A DNA stretch of 64,000 nucleotides from Isoptericola variabilis 225 (GTDB taxonomy: Bacteria > Actinomycetota > Actinomycetes > Actinomycetales > Cellulomonadaceae), in contig NC_015588.1 of assembly GCF_000215105.1 (NCBI RefSeq), forward strand, positions 1,736,001-1,800,000. Reading direction: 5' to 3'. Positions 41,453 to 51,183 of this stretch are shown in pieces (within the stretch, counting starts at the first letter, position 1; each line of letters opens with the position of its first letter). Made by a program: the position numbers and the translations under genes. The notes under the pieces are model-generated. The model was given only the letters and a program-made list of their open reading frames with translations. It searched no databases and was not told the origin of the DNA.

Positions 41453-42034
41453 GTGGTCCGCCTCGCCGCTCTTCTCGACCCCCGGCCTGCGCCCCGCCCG
41501 GCGCTCGTGACGCCCGAGCATGTCGGCGGGCCGGTCGCGTGGGACTGCCTCGTGCGCGACGGCGCCCTGCGGGTCGTGCGCGGACGGTGCGCGGTGCCGG
41601 CCGGCACCCCGGTGGACGCCGAGGTGCGCGCGCGGGCGCTGCCGCCGGTCCCGGGCGGGTCGGTGGTCGCCGGCAGGACGGCCGCCTGGCTGCACGCGGG
41701 CGTGCCCGACGACGGGGTGCTCCACCTGGCCTACCCGACCGGCCGGCACCGCCCCGAGGTGTGGGTCGGCGCGCACGTGTGGCAGGAGCCCCTCCTGGCG
41801 ACGGACGTCGTCCACCTCGCCGGCGTGCCGGTCACGACGGCGGTGCGCACCGTCGTCGACCTGGCGGTGCGCGAGGACGTCGACGTGGCCGTGGCCGCGA
41901 TCCGCGCCCTGGTGGAGGAGTGCGGCGTCGACCTCGACGCGGCCCGTCGCGCGCTCGAGCTGCGCGCCCGCGTGGTGGGCCGGCCGCGCGCGCGCCGCGT
42001 GCTGGCCGCTGCGGTCGGGGCGGGCGTGCCCTAG
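41453..42034 (+). CDS. AbiEi-like protein lacking winged helix and nuclease domain
   Basis: 193 residues. The core is related in pattern to the 27609-28583 gene: ...RGRCAVPAG (start segment), AGRTAAWLHAGVP, and VPVTTAVRTVVDLAVREDVD. It corresponds to the type IV antitoxin AbiEi C-terminal-like domain. There is no AbiEii nucleotidyltransferase toxin next to it, nor a DUF559 domain at its end. Such solitary proteins are abundant in actinobacteria and have no assigned function. The GTG start is 44 bases after the terminator hairpin. The next gene's -10 box overlaps its stop codon. Confidence 0.72.
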   Translation: MVRLAALLDPRPAPRPALVTPEHVGGPVAWDCLVRDGALRVVRGRCAVPAGTPVDAEVRARALPPVPGGSVVAGRTAAWLHAGVPDDGVLHLAYPTGRHRPEVWVGAHVWQEPLLATDVVHLAGVPVTTAVRTVVDLAVREDVDVAVAAIRALVEECGVDLDAARRALELRARVVGRPRARRVLAAAVGAGVP

Positions 42035-42037
42035 TTT
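42032..42037 (+). promoter_or_regulatory. -10 box of a leaderless polymerase-domain promoter
   Basis: TAGTTT, whose TAG is the stop codon of the preceding gene, ends six bases before the ATG of the LigD-type polymerase gene. A start at the ATG would give a leaderless mRNA. Confidence 0.5.
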
Positions 42038-42043
42038 GGGCGC

Positions 42044-43117
42044 ATGGCCTCCGCGAACGCCGTCGAGCTCGAGGCCGACGGCCGCCCCGTCCGCGTCACC
42101 AGCCCCGACCGGGTCGTGTTCCCCGAGCGCGGCATCACCAAGCTCCAGGTGGTCGAGTACTTCCTGTCCGTGGGCGACGGGATCCTCGGCGCGCTGCTGC
42201 ACCGCCCCACGACGCTCGAGCGCTGGCCCAAGGGCGTGTTCGAGGGCGCGGTGATGGCCACGCGCGCCGACAACCGCGGCGACGCGTTCTACCAGAAGCG
42301 CGTGCCCAAGGGTGCCCCCGAGTACGTCGAGACCGCCACGATCGCGTTCCCCTCGGGCCGCACCGCCGACGAGGTGGCCCCGACCGAGCTGGCCGTCGTC
42401 GCGTGGGCGGCGAACCTCGGCACGCTGACGTTCCACCCGTGGCCGGTGCGGCGCGACGACGTGGAGGCGGTCGACCAGCTGCGCATCGACCTCGACCCGC
42501 AGCCCGGCACCGACTTCGACGACGCGGCCGCCGTGGCCCCGCACCTGCGCGAGCTGCTCGGCGAGCTGGGCCTCACGGGCTACCCCAAGACGTCGGGCGG
42601 GCGAGGCATCCACGTCTTCGTGCCGCTGGCGCCGCGCTGGTCGTTCGTGCAGGCCCGCCGGGCGACGATCGCGATCGGCCGCGAGCTCGAGCGGCGGCTC
42701 CCGGACCGGGTCACCACCAAGTGGTGGAAGGAGGAGCGCGGGTCCAAGATCTTCGTCGACTACAACCAGATGGCCCGCGACCGCACCATCGCCTCGGCGT
42801 ACTCGATCCGGCCCAACAAGCGGGCCACGGTGTCGACGCCGCTCGAGTGGGACGAGGTCGACCAGGTGCACCCCGACGACTTCGACGTCACGACCGTCCC
42901 GGCCCGGTTCGCCGAGCGCGGCGACCTGTTCGCCGCCCTGCGCGCCGACCGCGACCCCGAGCTCGACTGCTCGCTCGACGCCGCGCTCGCGCTCGCGCGC
43001 CGCGACGAGGAGGAGCACGGGCTCGGCGACCTGCCCTACCCGCCCGAGTACCCGAAGATGCCGGGCGAGCCGAAGCGCGTGCAGCCGAGCCGGGACCGCG
43101 ACCGTCCGCGCGCCTGA
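42044..43117 (+). CDS. LigD-type polymerase/primase domain protein (stand-alone PolDom)
   Basis: 357 residues. It is an AEP-superfamily polymerase domain as in LigD: TSPDRVVFPERGITKLQVVEY at the start, LRIDLDPQPGTDF with the catalytic D-x-D, GGRGIHVFVPL, and VDYNQMARDRTIASAYS with the third Asp and conserved residues. The C-terminal PPEYPKMPGEPKRVQ resembles the link to a missing ligase or nuclease module; here it is free-standing. It would add nucleotides at broken DNA ends in non-homologous end joining. An ATP-dependent ligase gene lies 0.6 kb downstream on the other strand. Ku is not in the window. Confidence 0.92.
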   Translation: MASANAVELEADGRPVRVTSPDRVVFPERGITKLQVVEYFLSVGDGILGALLHRPTTLERWPKGVFEGAVMATRADNRGDAFYQKRVPKGAPEYVETATIAFPSGRTADEVAPTELAVVAWAANLGTLTFHPWPVRRDDVEAVDQLRIDLDPQPGTDFDDAAAVAPHLRELLGELGLTGYPKTSGGRGIHVFVPLAPRWSFVQARRATIAIGRELERRLPDRVTTKWWKEERGSKIFVDYNQMARDRTIASAYSIRPNKRATVSTPLEWDEVDQVHPDDFDVTTVPARFAERGDLFAALRADRDPELDCSLDAALALARRDEEEHGLGDLPYPPEYPKMPGEPKRVQPSRDRDRPRA

Positions 43118-43151
43118 GGGCGGCCCACGGAGCGTCGTGCGCCGCGGCCGC

Positions 43152-43706
43152 TCAGCGGCGCGCGTACCGCAGGTACACCGTGCCGTCGTCGAACGCACGC
43201 TGGTCGGTCAGCGCGAGGTGCAGCCGCGCGACGTCGGGCAGGGCGGGCAGGCCCGCCCCGAGGACCTCCGGCGTCACGAGCAGGAGCAGCTCGTCGACCA
43301 TGCCGGCGCGCAGCGCCTCGGCCGCCGTCGTGGGACCGGACACCTCCACGACGCCGTCGGTCGCGGCGACGATCTCGCCGAGCCGGTCGGTGGTCAGGCG
43401 CGGCTCGAACGTCGTCCGCGGCGCCTCGACGCCGGTGAGCGAGTCGGAGCACACGACCTTGTCGGCCCCGGCCCAGATCTCGGCGAAGTCGTCCTCGACC
43501 GCGCTCTGGCCCGTCGGCCAGGTGTCCCAGACCCGCATCGTCTCGAACATGCGCCGGCCCATGACGAAGACGCGGGTGTCGCGCACCAGGTCGTTGACGA
43601 ACGCGTGCAGCTCCTCGCTCGGCGAGGCGAAGTCGACGCTGCCGTCGGCGTCGGCGACGTAGCCGTCGAGCGAGCAGGTCATCACGCCGTACCTCAGGGT
43701 TCCCAT
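43152..43706 (-). CDS. Dihydrofolate reductase / RibD C-terminal-fold protein
   Basis: 184 residues. The N-terminal MGTLRYGVMTCSLDGYVADADGS is the normal start of RibD_C/DHFR-like reductases. RVFVMGRRMFETMRVWDTWP and VVEVSGPTTAAEALRAGMVD follow, with GPT in place of the usual GG.x.. nucleotide-binding stretch. It probably binds NADPH; the substrate is unknown. An upstream ATG at 43739 is possible, but 43706 fits the family and is preceded by a G-rich stretch. It is followed closely on the plus side by the polymerase-domain gene (convergent). Confidence 0.82.
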   Translation of the reverse strand: MGTLRYGVMTCSLDGYVADADGSVDFASPSEELHAFVNDLVRDTRVFVMGRRMFETMRVWDTWPTGQSAVEDDFAEIWAGADKVVCSDSLTGVEAPRTTFEPRLTTDRLGEIVAATDGVVEVSGPTTAAEALRAGMVDELLLLVTPEVLGAGLPALPDVARLHLALTDQRAFDDGTVYLRYARR

Positions 43707-43742
43707 GCCCTGGTGACCCCCGGTCGGCGGCGGACTCATCGC

Positions 43743-44900
43743 TCAGGCCGTCCCCGGCGCGCCGGGCAGCAGCGAACCGAGGTCGTAGCGCACGGGCTCC
43801 TCGAGCTGGGCGTACGTGCACGACGTCGGGTCGCGGTCGGGGCGCCAGCGCTTGAACTGCGCGGTGTGGCGGAACCGGGTGCCCTCCATGTGGTCGTAAC
43901 CGACCTCGAGCACGCGCTCGACGCGCAGGGGCGTGAACGACAGGTCCTTGCCCGCGCTCCAGCGGGACTGGGCGCCGGGGCGCCGCTCCCCCGCGGTGCC
44001 GTCGGCGACGGCCGGGTCCTGCCAGTCGGCCCACGGGTGCGCCTCGTGCTCGGGCGTGCCGGGCTCGACCACGAGCGGGGCCAGCTCGGCGTGCAGCGCG
44101 GCCCGGCGGGCGGCCGGGAACGACGCCGCGACTCCGACGAACTGCAGCTGCCCGGGGTCGCCGTCCTCGTCCCCGTCGTAGAGGCCCAGCAGCAGCGAGC
44201 CGATGAGGGGCTCGGCGGGCGTCGACGTCTTGTGCAGCCGGTACCCGGCGAGCACGACGTCCGCCGTGCGGGCGTGCTTGATCTTGAGCAGGGTGCGCTT
44301 GTTGGGCTCGTAGCGCCCGTCGAGCCGCTTGGCGACGACGCCGTCGAGGCCGGCGCCCTCGAACGCCTCGAACCACTCGCGAGCGACCGCGGTGTCGTGC
44401 GTGCGCGGCGTCGCGAAGACGTGCGGCCCGGACAGCCCGAGCCCGTCGAGGGCGTCGAGGCGCTCCGCGAGCGGGCGGCGGGACAGGTCGTCGTCGCCGA
44501 GCGCGAGCACGTCGAACACCACGAGGCTCGCGGGCGTCTGCTCGGCGAGCAGCCGCACGCGGGACTCGGCCGGGTGGATGCGCTGCGAGAGCGCGTCGAA
44601 GTCGAGCCGCGCCGGTCCGGGGCCCGGGTCGGGCCGCGCGACCACGATCTCGCCGTCGACGACGCACCGCTCGGGCAGCGCGTCGAGCACGGCCGCGACC
44701 ACCTCGGGGAAGTAGCGCTGCATGGGGCGGGCGTTGCGCGAGTCGATGCGGACGTCGTCCCCGTCGCGGTACACGATCGCGCGGAACCCGTCCCACTTGG
44801 GCTCGTAGACCCACTGCGCGTCGCCGTCGGGCTGCTCCGGCACCTCGGGCACGGACTTGGCGAGCATCGGCAGGATCGGCGGCTGCAGCGGCAGGCTCAT
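43743..44900 (-). CDS. ATP-dependent DNA ligase, LigC type
   Basis: Seals nicks using ATP. 385 residues. The adenylated Lys is in YEPKWDGFRAI (residue 35). Motif III is VLALGD-like in SLVVFDVLALG, motif IV DGVVAKRLDGRY, and motif V LLKIKHARTADVVLAG. A C-terminal OB domain (VGVAASFPAARRAAL ... FSFTPLRVERVLEVGY) ends with AQFKRWRPDRDP. The size fits mycobacterial LigC, a back-up end-joining/repair ligase. A TAGGTT box lies seven bases before the ATG (leaderless). It is near the polymerase-domain gene, suggesting a two-gene repair module. Confidence 0.93.
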   Translation of the reverse strand: MSLPLQPPILPMLAKSVPEVPEQPDGDAQWVYEPKWDGFRAIVYRDGDDVRIDSRNARPMQRYFPEVVAAVLDALPERCVVDGEIVVARPDPGPGPARLDFDALSQRIHPAESRVRLLAEQTPASLVVFDVLALGDDDLSRRPLAERLDALDGLGLSGPHVFATPRTHDTAVAREWFEAFEGAGLDGVVAKRLDGRYEPNKRTLLKIKHARTADVVLAGYRLHKTSTPAEPLIGSLLLGLYDGDEDGDPGQLQFVGVAASFPAARRAALHAELAPLVVEPGTPEHEAHPWADWQDPAVADGTAGERRPGAQSRWSAGKDLSFTPLRVERVLEVGYDHMEGTRFRHTAQFKRWRPDRDPTSCTYAQLEEPVRYDLGSLLPGAPGTA

Positions 44901-44907
44901 GGCAGCG

Positions 44908-44913
44908 AACCTA
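44908..44913 (-). promoter_or_regulatory. -10 box of a leaderless ligase promoter
   Basis: TAGGTT on the minus strand ends seven bases before the ligase ATG; no Shine-Dalgarno lies between. Confidence 0.5.
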
Positions 44914-44938
44914 GCGGCCCGCGCCGACAGGCGCGCGG

Positions 44939-47272
44939 CTACGCGCGGGCGGCGGGCGGCAGCTCGGCCGGCTTGCTGCCCGTGGTGCGGTACACGTCGA
45001 ACACGCCGTCGATCTTGCGCACCGCGGCCAGCACCTGCTGCAGGTGCGCGGGCTCGGCCATCTCGAACACGAACCGCGACATCGCGATCCGGTCGCTCGT
45101 GGTCGACACCGTGGCCGACAGGATGTTGACGTGGTGGTCCGACAGCACGCGCGTGACGTCGGACAGCAGCCGCGACCGGTCGAGCGCCTCGACCTGGATC
45201 TGCACGAGGAACATCGTGCTGGCGCCCGTGGTCCAGGCGACGTCGACGATGCGCTCCGGCTGCTCGCGCAGCTGCTCGACGTTGGCACAGTCGGCGCGGT
45301 GCACGCTCACGCCCGCGCCGCGCGTCACGAAGCCGACGATCTGGTCCCCCGGCACCGGGGTGCAGCACTTGGCGAGCTTGACCCAGATGTCGTCGACGCC
45401 CTTGACGACGATGCCCGGGTCGCCCGTGCGGGTACGGCGACCGGCGTGCCCGGGGCGCGCGACCTCGGCCGTGTCCTCCTGGGTGCCCTCCTCGCCGCCG
45501 AGCGACTTCACGAGCATCTCGACGACGTGCTGCGCCGACACGTGGCCCTCGCCCACCGCCGCGTACAGGGCGGACACGTCGGCGTAGCGCATGTCGCTCG
45601 CGAGCCCGACGAGCGCCTCGTGGCTCAGCAGGCGCTGGATCGGCAGGTTCTGCTTGCGCATCGCCTTCGTGATGGCGTCCTTGCCCTGCTCGATCGCCTC
45701 CTCGCGCCGCTCCTTGGTGAACCACTGGCGGATCTTGTTGCGCGCGCGCCCGGACTTGACGAACGCGAGCCAGTCGCGCGAGGGCCCGGCGGACTCGGCC
45801 TTGGACGTGAGGATGTCGACGACGTCGCCGTTCTGCAGCGGCGAGTCGAGCGGCACGAGGCGGCCGTTGACGCGCGCGCCCATGGTGCGGTGCCCCACCT
45901 CGGTGTGCACCGAGTAGGCGAAGTCGACCGGTGTCGATCCCGCGGGCAGCGCCATGACCTCGCCCTTGGGCGTGAAGACGTAGACCTCGGCGCCGCCGAT
46001 CTCGTAGCGCAGCGAGTCGAGGAATTCGCTCGGGTCGGCGGTCTCGCGCTGCCAGTCGACCAGCTGGCGCAGCCACGCCATGTCGTTGGTGCGCGGGTCG
46101 TCGGACTTGCCGGGCTTGGAGCCGCGCGACGTCTCCTTGTACTTCCAGTGGGCCGCGACGCCGTACTCCGCGCGGCGGTGCATGTCGTGCGTGCGGATCT
46201 GGATCTCTACCGGCTTGCCGCCCGGGCCCACGACCGTCGTGTGCAGCGACTGGTACATGTTGAACTTCGGCATCGCGATGTAGTCCTTGAACCGGCCCGG
46301 GACCGGGTTCCACCGCGCGTGCAGCGCGCCGAGCGCCGCGTAGCAGTCCCGCACGGTGTCCACGAGGACGCGCGTGCCGACGAGGTCGTAGATCTCCGCG
46401 AAGTCGTGCCCGCGCACGATCATCTTCTGGTAGATCGAGTAGTAGTGCTTGGGCCGGCCCGTGACGGTCGCCTTGATCTTGGCGCTGCGCAGGTCGGCGG
46501 TGATCTGCTCGCGCACGACGCCGAGGTACTCCTCGCGCGCCGGCGCGCGCTCGGCCACGAGATGGACGATCTCGTCGTACACCTTGGGGTAGAGCGTCTG
46601 GAACGACAGGTCCTCGAGCTCCCACTTGATCGTGTTCATGCCGAGGCGGTGCGCCAGCGGCGCGTAGATCTCGAGCGTCTCGCGGGCCTTGCGCTCGGCC
46701 GACGAGCTCGTGACGTACTTCCAGGTGCGCGCGTTGTGCAGCCGGTCGGCGAGCTTGATGACCAGGACGCGGATGTCCTTGGCCATCGCGACGACCATCT
46801 TGCGCACCGTCTCGGCCTGCGCGGCGTCGCCGTAGGTGACCTTGTCCAGCTTCGTCACGCCGTCGACGAGCATGGCGATCTCGTCGCCGAACTCCTCGCG
46901 CAGCTGGTCGAGGGAGTACTCCGTGTCCTCGACCGTGTCGTGCAGCAGCGCCGCCGCGAGCGTCGCCCCGTCGAACCCGAGCTCGGCCAGGATCGTCGCC
47001 ACCGCGACGGGGTGCGTGATGTACGGGTCGCCGGACTTGCGCTGCTGGCCGCGGTGCGCCCGCTCCGCCGTCTCGTACGCCCGCGACAGCACGGTCAGGT
47101 CCGACTTGGGGTGGTTCGTCCGGACGGCCTGCAGGAGCGGCTCGAGCGCCGGCGCCGTCGCCTGGCCGCCGCCGCGCACCCCGAGGCGCACGAGCCGGTT
47201 GCGCACCCGCACCCCCGTGCCGGCCGTGGGCGCGGGCGTGGAGGCGCGTGCGGTCCTGGTCTCCTCGCTCAC
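44939..47272 (-). CDS. relA: Bifunctional (p)ppGpp synthetase/hydrolase
   Basis: 777 residues, full Rel length. The HD hydrolase domain is around residues 80-215, with [10 protein letters not shown] (His111-Asp112) intact, so the hydrolase is probably active. The synthetase domain (about 270-390) contains [15 protein letters not shown] and [22 protein letters not shown] spans about 435-500 ([20 protein letters not shown]), a helical/zinc-finger part contains [11 protein letters not shown], and the C-terminal ACT begins near 690. AAGGAGG is five bases before the GTG start at 47272. It is downstream of secDF and apt, as in other actinobacteria, with its own probable promoter. Confidence 0.97.
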   Translation of the reverse strand: MSEETRTARASTPAPTAGTGVRVRNRLVRLGVRGGGQATAPALEPLLQAVRTNHPKSDLTVLSRAYETAERAHRGQQRKSGDPYITHPVAVATILAELGFDGATLAAALLHDTVEDTEYSLDQLREEFGDEIAMLVDGVTKLDKVTYGDAAQAETVRKMVVAMAKDIRVLVIKLADRLHNARTWKYVTSSSAERKARETLEIYAPLAHRLGMNTIKWELEDLSFQTLYPKVYDEIVHLVAERAPAREEYLGVVREQITADLRSAKIKATVTGRPKHYYSIYQKMIVRGHDFAEIYDLVGTRVLVDTVRDCYAALGALHARWNPVPGRFKDYIAMPKFNMYQSLHTTVVGPGGKPVEIQIRTHDMHRRAEYGVAAHWKYKETSRGSKPGKSDDPRTNDMAWLRQLVDWQRETADPSEFLDSLRYEIGGAEVYVFTPKGEVMALPAGSTPVDFAYSVHTEVGHRTMGARVNGRLVPLDSPLQNGDVVDILTSKAESAGPSRDWLAFVKSGRARNKIRQWFTKERREEAIEQGKDAITKAMRKQNLPIQRLLSHEALVGLASDMRYADVSALYAAVGEGHVSAQHVVEMLVKSLGGEEGTQEDTAEVARPGHAGRRTRTGDPGIVVKGVDDIWVKLAKCCTPVPGDQIVGFVTRGAGVSVHRADCANVEQLREQPERIVDVAWTTGASTMFLVQIQVEALDRSRLLSDVTRVLSDHHVNILSATVSTTSDRIAMSRFVFEMAEPAHLQQVLAAVRKIDGVFDVYRTTGSKPAELPPAARA

Positions 47273-47319
47273 CTGCGCCTCCTTCCGCCACCGGCTCGCT
47301 TCGGACGTCCGGGAGGGCA

Positions 47320-47325
47320 AGTCTA
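47320..47325 (-). promoter_or_regulatory. Probable -10 of a relA promoter
   Basis: TAGACT on the minus strand overlaps the end of apt and lies 48 bases before the relA GTG. It would allow relA transcription apart from secDF-apt. Confidence 0.5.
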
Positions 47326-47898
47326 CGACTCCGCGCGCAGCAACGTTTCGACCGTGCGACCTGCGAGCCGCTCGCGTCCGCCCAGCCCGGCGAGCTCGAG
47401 GAGGAACGCGAGGGCCACGACGCGGCCGCCGCACCGTTCCACGAGGTGCGCCGCCGCGGCGGCCGTGCCGCCCGTCGCCAGGACGTCGTCCACCAGGAGA
47501 ACGCGCGCGCCGGGCCGCAGTGTTCCCGTGCGGAGCTCGATCGCGGCCGTGCCGTACTCGAGGTCGTACTCGACGCGCTCGACCGGCGGCGGCAGCTTGC
47601 CCGCCTTGCGCAGCGGGAGGAACCCGACGCCCAGGCGCGTCGCGAGCGGGGCGCCGAGCAGGAAGCCGCGCGCCTCCATCCCGGCGACGACGTCGACCCC
47701 GCCGTCCGCGACGGCGAGGCGCGCGAACGCCTCGACGACGTCGGCCAGCGCCGCGCCGTCGGCCAGCAGGGGCGTGATGTCCCGGAAGACGACCGGCGGG
47801 TGCGGGTAGTCGGGCACGTCCCGGATGAGGGCACGCACCTCGGCCGCCCTCTCCGGTCCGAGACCGGAGAGGGCGACCAGCGAGATGTCGTCCGTCAC
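47323..47898 (-). CDS. apt: Adenine phosphoribosyltransferase
   Basis: Salvages adenine to AMP using PRPP. 191 residues with a small N-terminal extension. [14 protein letters not shown] is the adenine-binding/flexible-loop region, [17 protein letters not shown] is conserved, and the PRPP motif [17 protein letters not shown] is intact. GTG 47898 is chosen, eight bases after secF's stop, so it is probably co-transcribed. The secD-secF-apt-relA order is conserved in actinobacteria. Confidence 0.95.
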   Translation of the reverse strand: MTDDISLVALSGLGPERAAEVRALIRDVPDYPHPPVVFRDITPLLADGAALADVVEAFARLAVADGGVDVVAGMEARGFLLGAPLATRLGVGFLPLRKAGKLPPPVERVEYDLEYGTAAIELRTGTLRPGARVLLVDDVLATGGTAAAAAHLVERCGGRVVALAFLLELAGLGGRERLAGRTVETLLRAES

Positions 47899-47906
47899 CG
47901 CGCCCC

Positions 47907-49004
47907 TCAGCTGGTGCGCCGACGGCGCGGCTGGGCCGCGTGCCCGAGGTGGTGGCCCGGGATCAGCTGCGCGGTGCCGGCCGCGGCCGCCGCCAGCTCG
48001 GCGTCGTGGCCGCCCTCGGCCGCGATGCGCTCGCGCTCGGCGAGCACCGCCGCGGTGTGGTCGGCGATCTTGGGCTCCTTCTCGCGCAGGAGCACGTCGA
48101 GCGGCGTCGCGAGGAAGATCGACGACGCGGCGCCCACCGCGATGCCCACGAACAGCGAGAGCGAGAGGTCGCGCAGCGTGCCCGCGCCGAGCCAGAGCGC
48201 GCCCACGAAGAGGATGCCGGCGACCGGCAGCAGCGCCACCACGGACGTGTTGATCGACCGCACGAGCGTCTGGTTGACCGCGAGGTTGGCCCGCTCGCCG
48301 TACGTCGAGCGGGTCTGCGAGAGCAGGTTCTGCGTGTTCTCGCGGACCTTGTCGAAGACGACCATCTTGTCGTAGAGCGAGAAGCCGAGGATCGTCAGGA
48401 AGCCGATGATCGTCGACGGCGTGACCTCCCAGCCGATCAGCGCGTAGATGCCGGCCGAGATGAGCAGGTCGGACAGCATCGCGACGATCGCCGCGACCGA
48501 CATCCGCCAGGCGCGGAAGTAGATCGCCATGAACGCCGCCGCCGCCAGGACGAAGACGCCCACGCCGAGCAGCGCGCGCTGGGACACACCGGCGCCCCAC
48601 GTCGGGCCGACGAACGAGTTGCTCACGTCCGCCCGCTCGACGCCGTACGCCTCGGCGAGCGCGCCGCTCACCTGCTCCACCTCGTCGGCGTCGAGCTGCG
48701 CGGTCTGCACGCGGACGGCCGAGCCGCCCACGACCGCCACGCGCGGCTCCTCGCCGGGAACGACCGACTTGACGGCCTCGACGGCGGGCTCCTGCTCGGT
48801 CGTCGTCACGCCCTCGACCGTGAACTCCGAGCCGCCGCGGAAGTCGATGCCCAGCGTCAGTCCCTTGACGCCGAGGATCGCGACGGAGGCGAGCCCGAGG
48901 ACCGCGACGACGGTGAACCAGAGCCGCCGCTTGGCGACGATCGGGTACGAGCGGCGACCCGTGTACAGGTCGTTGCCCCACTGGGCGAAGGTCATGCCGG
49001 CCAT
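47907..49004 (-). CDS. secF: Protein translocase subunit SecF
   Basis: Works with SecD to pull secreted proteins through SecYEG using the proton gradient. 365 residues, six transmembrane helices. A first helix at about 30-48 is followed by the periplasmic domain with [14 protein letters not shown]. The RND-like core carries [20 protein letters not shown] and the SecF signature [18 protein letters not shown] His/Arg-rich cytoplasmic tail ends the protein. The ATG at 49004 overlaps the secD stop (TGATG); an internal ATG four codons on is an alternative. Confidence 0.96.
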   Translation of the reverse strand: MAGMTFAQWGNDLYTGRRSYPIVAKRRLWFTVVAVLGLASVAILGVKGLTLGIDFRGGSEFTVEGVTTTEQEPAVEAVKSVVPGEEPRVAVVGGSAVRVQTAQLDADEVEQVSGALAEAYGVERADVSNSFVGPTWGAGVSQRALLGVGVFVLAAAAFMAIYFRAWRMSVAAIVAMLSDLLISAGIYALIGWEVTPSTIIGFLTILGFSLYDKMVVFDKVRENTQNLLSQTRSTYGERANLAVNQTLVRSINTSVVALLPVAGILFVGALWLGAGTLRDLSLSLFVGIAVGAASSIFLATPLDVLLREKEPKIADHTAAVLAERERIAAEGGHDAELAAAAAGTAQLIPGHHLGHAAQPRRRRTS

Positions 49005-51103
49005 CAGCGGCTCTCCTCGTTCTCGCCACGGTCGGCGTGCTGGGTGTCCTCGACGGTCGTGCCGCCCGGATCCTGCGCGGCGGCCGCCGCGGCGGCCTTG
49101 CGCTCGGCGGCGCGGCGCTCGGCGATCGTCATGCGCCGGCCGGAACCGCCGGACGACGCCGGTGCCGCGGGCGAGCTCGCCGACCGGGCCGAGGACGGCA
49201 CGGCGGCGGTCGTGGCCCCGGCGAGCGCCAGCTCGGACTCGTCCGGGGCGGCCGGCTCGGCGGCCGCGGCCGCCGTGGCCGGGACGGCGACGCGCCCCGC
49301 ACCGACGTACCGCACGCCGCTCGCACGCAGGCGCTCGGGCGACAGGCCCGACCACGAGTGCCCGTCGCGGAAGAACGGGATCTTCGCGATGAGCTGCATC
49401 GCCGGGTGGGTGAACCAGAAGACCACCGCGACGTCGATGACGGTCGTCAGACCGAGCGTGAAGGCGAAGCCCTGCACGCCGCCGACGGCGAGGAAGTACA
49501 GGATGATCGCGGAGATCAGCGTGACGGACTTGGCCGCCAGGATGGTGCGGCGGGCACGGCGCCAGCCGCGCTCGACCGCCATCGCCAGCGAGCGACCGTC
49601 GCGCATCTCGTCACGGATGCGTTCGAAGTACACGATGAACGAGTCCGCCGTGAAGCCGATCGCGACGATGAGGCCCGCGACGCCCGCGAGGGACAGGCGG
49701 TAGCCCATGAGCCACGAGAGGAGCGCGATCGCCACGTAGGTGATGAGGCCTGCCCACACGAGCGAGGCGACCGTGAGCAGGCCGAGCGAGCGGTACTGGA
49801 AGAGCGAGTACACGACGACCAGCGCGAGACCGATGAGGCCCGCGACCAGGCCGTTGCGCAGCTGCTCCGAGCCCAGCGTGGCCGAGATCTGCTCCTGGCT
49901 CTGCACCTCGAACGCGATGGGCAGCGCGCCGAAGCTCAGCTGGTTCGCGAGCGTCGCCGCGGACTCGCGCGTGAACGACCCCGAGATCTCCGCGCGGCCG
50001 TCCGCGATGATGGTGCCGGGGCTCAGCGACGGGGCCGACACGACGAGCCCGTCGAGCACGATCGCGAACTGGTTCCGCGGGCTCTCGAGCGCCTGAAGGC
50101 GGGTCGTCGTCTCGCGGAAGAGGCGTGTGCCCTCGCCGTCGAACTCCATGTTCACGGCCCACTCGTTGGTCGTGACGCCCTGGGCGGTCACGCGCAGGCC
50201 CGAGCTGGCGTTCGTCAGGTGCGTGCCGTCGACCTCGACCGGGCCGAGGATCCACTTGAGCGAGCCGTCCTGCGAGCAGGTGACGAGCGGGGCGTTCGGG
50301 TCGTCACCGCCGCCGCCGACGCGGTTCTCGGGCAGCGAGCAGTCGAGAGCGGCGAACTGCTCCTGCAGCTCCGGGGTGATCTGGGCCGGGTCGCTCGGGT
50401 CCGCCGCCTCCGTCGGCGCGGGCGCGGCGGGCTCCTCGGACGGTGCCGGGGTCGACTCCTCGGCCGGCTCCTGCGACGCCTCGTCGGTCGCGGCCTCGTC
50501 GGCGGACCCGTCGGTCGAAGCCGTCTTCGGCGCCGTGACGGCCTCGCCGCGCGAGCGGCCGTTGGGGCTCGTGTCAGGGCTGGCCGCGTCGGAGGGCTCG
50601 GCGGAGGGCTCGCCGGCGGCGTCCTCGCCCTCGGCGGGCGCCTCGCCGGCGCCGTCGGTGGGCTGCTGCTGGGCCGGGACGCCGAGGTCGTAGGTGAGCA
50701 CCGGCCGGAAGCGCATCTGCGCCGGCTGCGAGACCAGGTCGATCGTCTCCTGGCTCGCCTCGCCGGGGATGCCGACGACGACGTTGTTGCCCTGCGCGGC
50801 GATCTCGGCCTCGGTGACGCCCGAGGAGTCGATGCGCTGCCGGATGACGTTGATCGACTCCTCGATCGCCTCCGGCGTGATCTCCGACCCGTCGGTCGAC
50901 GTCGGCGTGAGGATGACCTGCGTGCCGCCCTGCAGGTCGAGCGCCAGCCCGGGCGCGAAGCTCGCGCCGTCCGGGTTGTCGTCGGACCTGCCGTCCCAGA
51001 ACACCCCCGCGGCGAGCGCGACGAAGGGCAGGACGATCGACAGGATCGTGAAGACCACGAGCGTGCGTACCGGACGCGACCGCTGCGTGCGTGAGTTGGC
51101 CAA
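49004..51103 (-). CDS. secD: Protein translocase subunit SecD, with extended linker
   Basis: 699 residues, about 80-130 longer than typical. One N-terminal helix (about 14-35) precedes the periplasmic P1 region with LALDLQGGTQVIL. The extra length lies at residues 135-240: a Ser/Pro/Glu/Ala-rich, very acidic stretch between VLTYDLGVPAQ and ITPELQEQFAALDCSLPE. The P1 head then continues (EFDGEGTRLFRETT) and the five C-terminal helices carry GLALVVVYSLFQYRSLG and GFTADSFIVYFERIRDE. A long C-terminal tail rich in Ala/Ser/Glu follows. Its 3' end overlaps secF. Confidence 0.95.
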   Translation of the reverse strand: MANSRTQRSRPVRTLVVFTILSIVLPFVALAAGVFWDGRSDDNPDGASFAPGLALDLQGGTQVILTPTSTDGSEITPEAIEESINVIRQRIDSSGVTEAEIAAQGNNVVVGIPGEASQETIDLVSQPAQMRFRPVLTYDLGVPAQQQPTDGAGEAPAEGEDAAGEPSAEPSDAASPDTSPNGRSRGEAVTAPKTASTDGSADEAATDEASQEPAEESTPAPSEEPAAPAPTEAADPSDPAQITPELQEQFAALDCSLPENRVGGGGDDPNAPLVTCSQDGSLKWILGPVEVDGTHLTNASSGLRVTAQGVTTNEWAVNMEFDGEGTRLFRETTTRLQALESPRNQFAIVLDGLVVSAPSLSPGTIIADGRAEISGSFTRESAATLANQLSFGALPIAFEVQSQEQISATLGSEQLRNGLVAGLIGLALVVVYSLFQYRSLGLLTVASLVWAGLITYVAIALLSWLMGYRLSLAGVAGLIVAIGFTADSFIVYFERIRDEMRDGRSLAMAVERGWRRARRTILAAKSVTLISAIILYFLAVGGVQGFAFTLGLTTVIDVAVVFWFTHPAMQLIAKIPFFRDGHSWSGLSPERLRASGVRYVGAGRVAVPATAAAAAEPAAPDESELALAGATTAAVPSSARSASSPAAPASSGGSGRRMTIAERRAAERKAAAAAAAQDPGGTTVEDTQHADRGENEESR

Positions 51104-51150
51104 CTTCTGTCTCTTCCCGTGTGCGCGCCGCCCTCAGGCCACGCGTGATG

Positions 51151-51178
51151 GCGCCGGCCGGGCGGGCCCGGCCGGCGC
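51151..51178 (-). terminator. Hairpin between yajC and secD (possible partial terminator)
   Basis: Perfect 12-base arms GCGCCGGCCGGG / CCCGGCCGGCGC with a four-base loop, starting six bases after the yajC stop and before secD. As secD has no other obvious promoter, it may only reduce read-through or stabilise the yajC mRNA end. Confidence 0.6.
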
Positions 51179-51183
51179 GGAGG

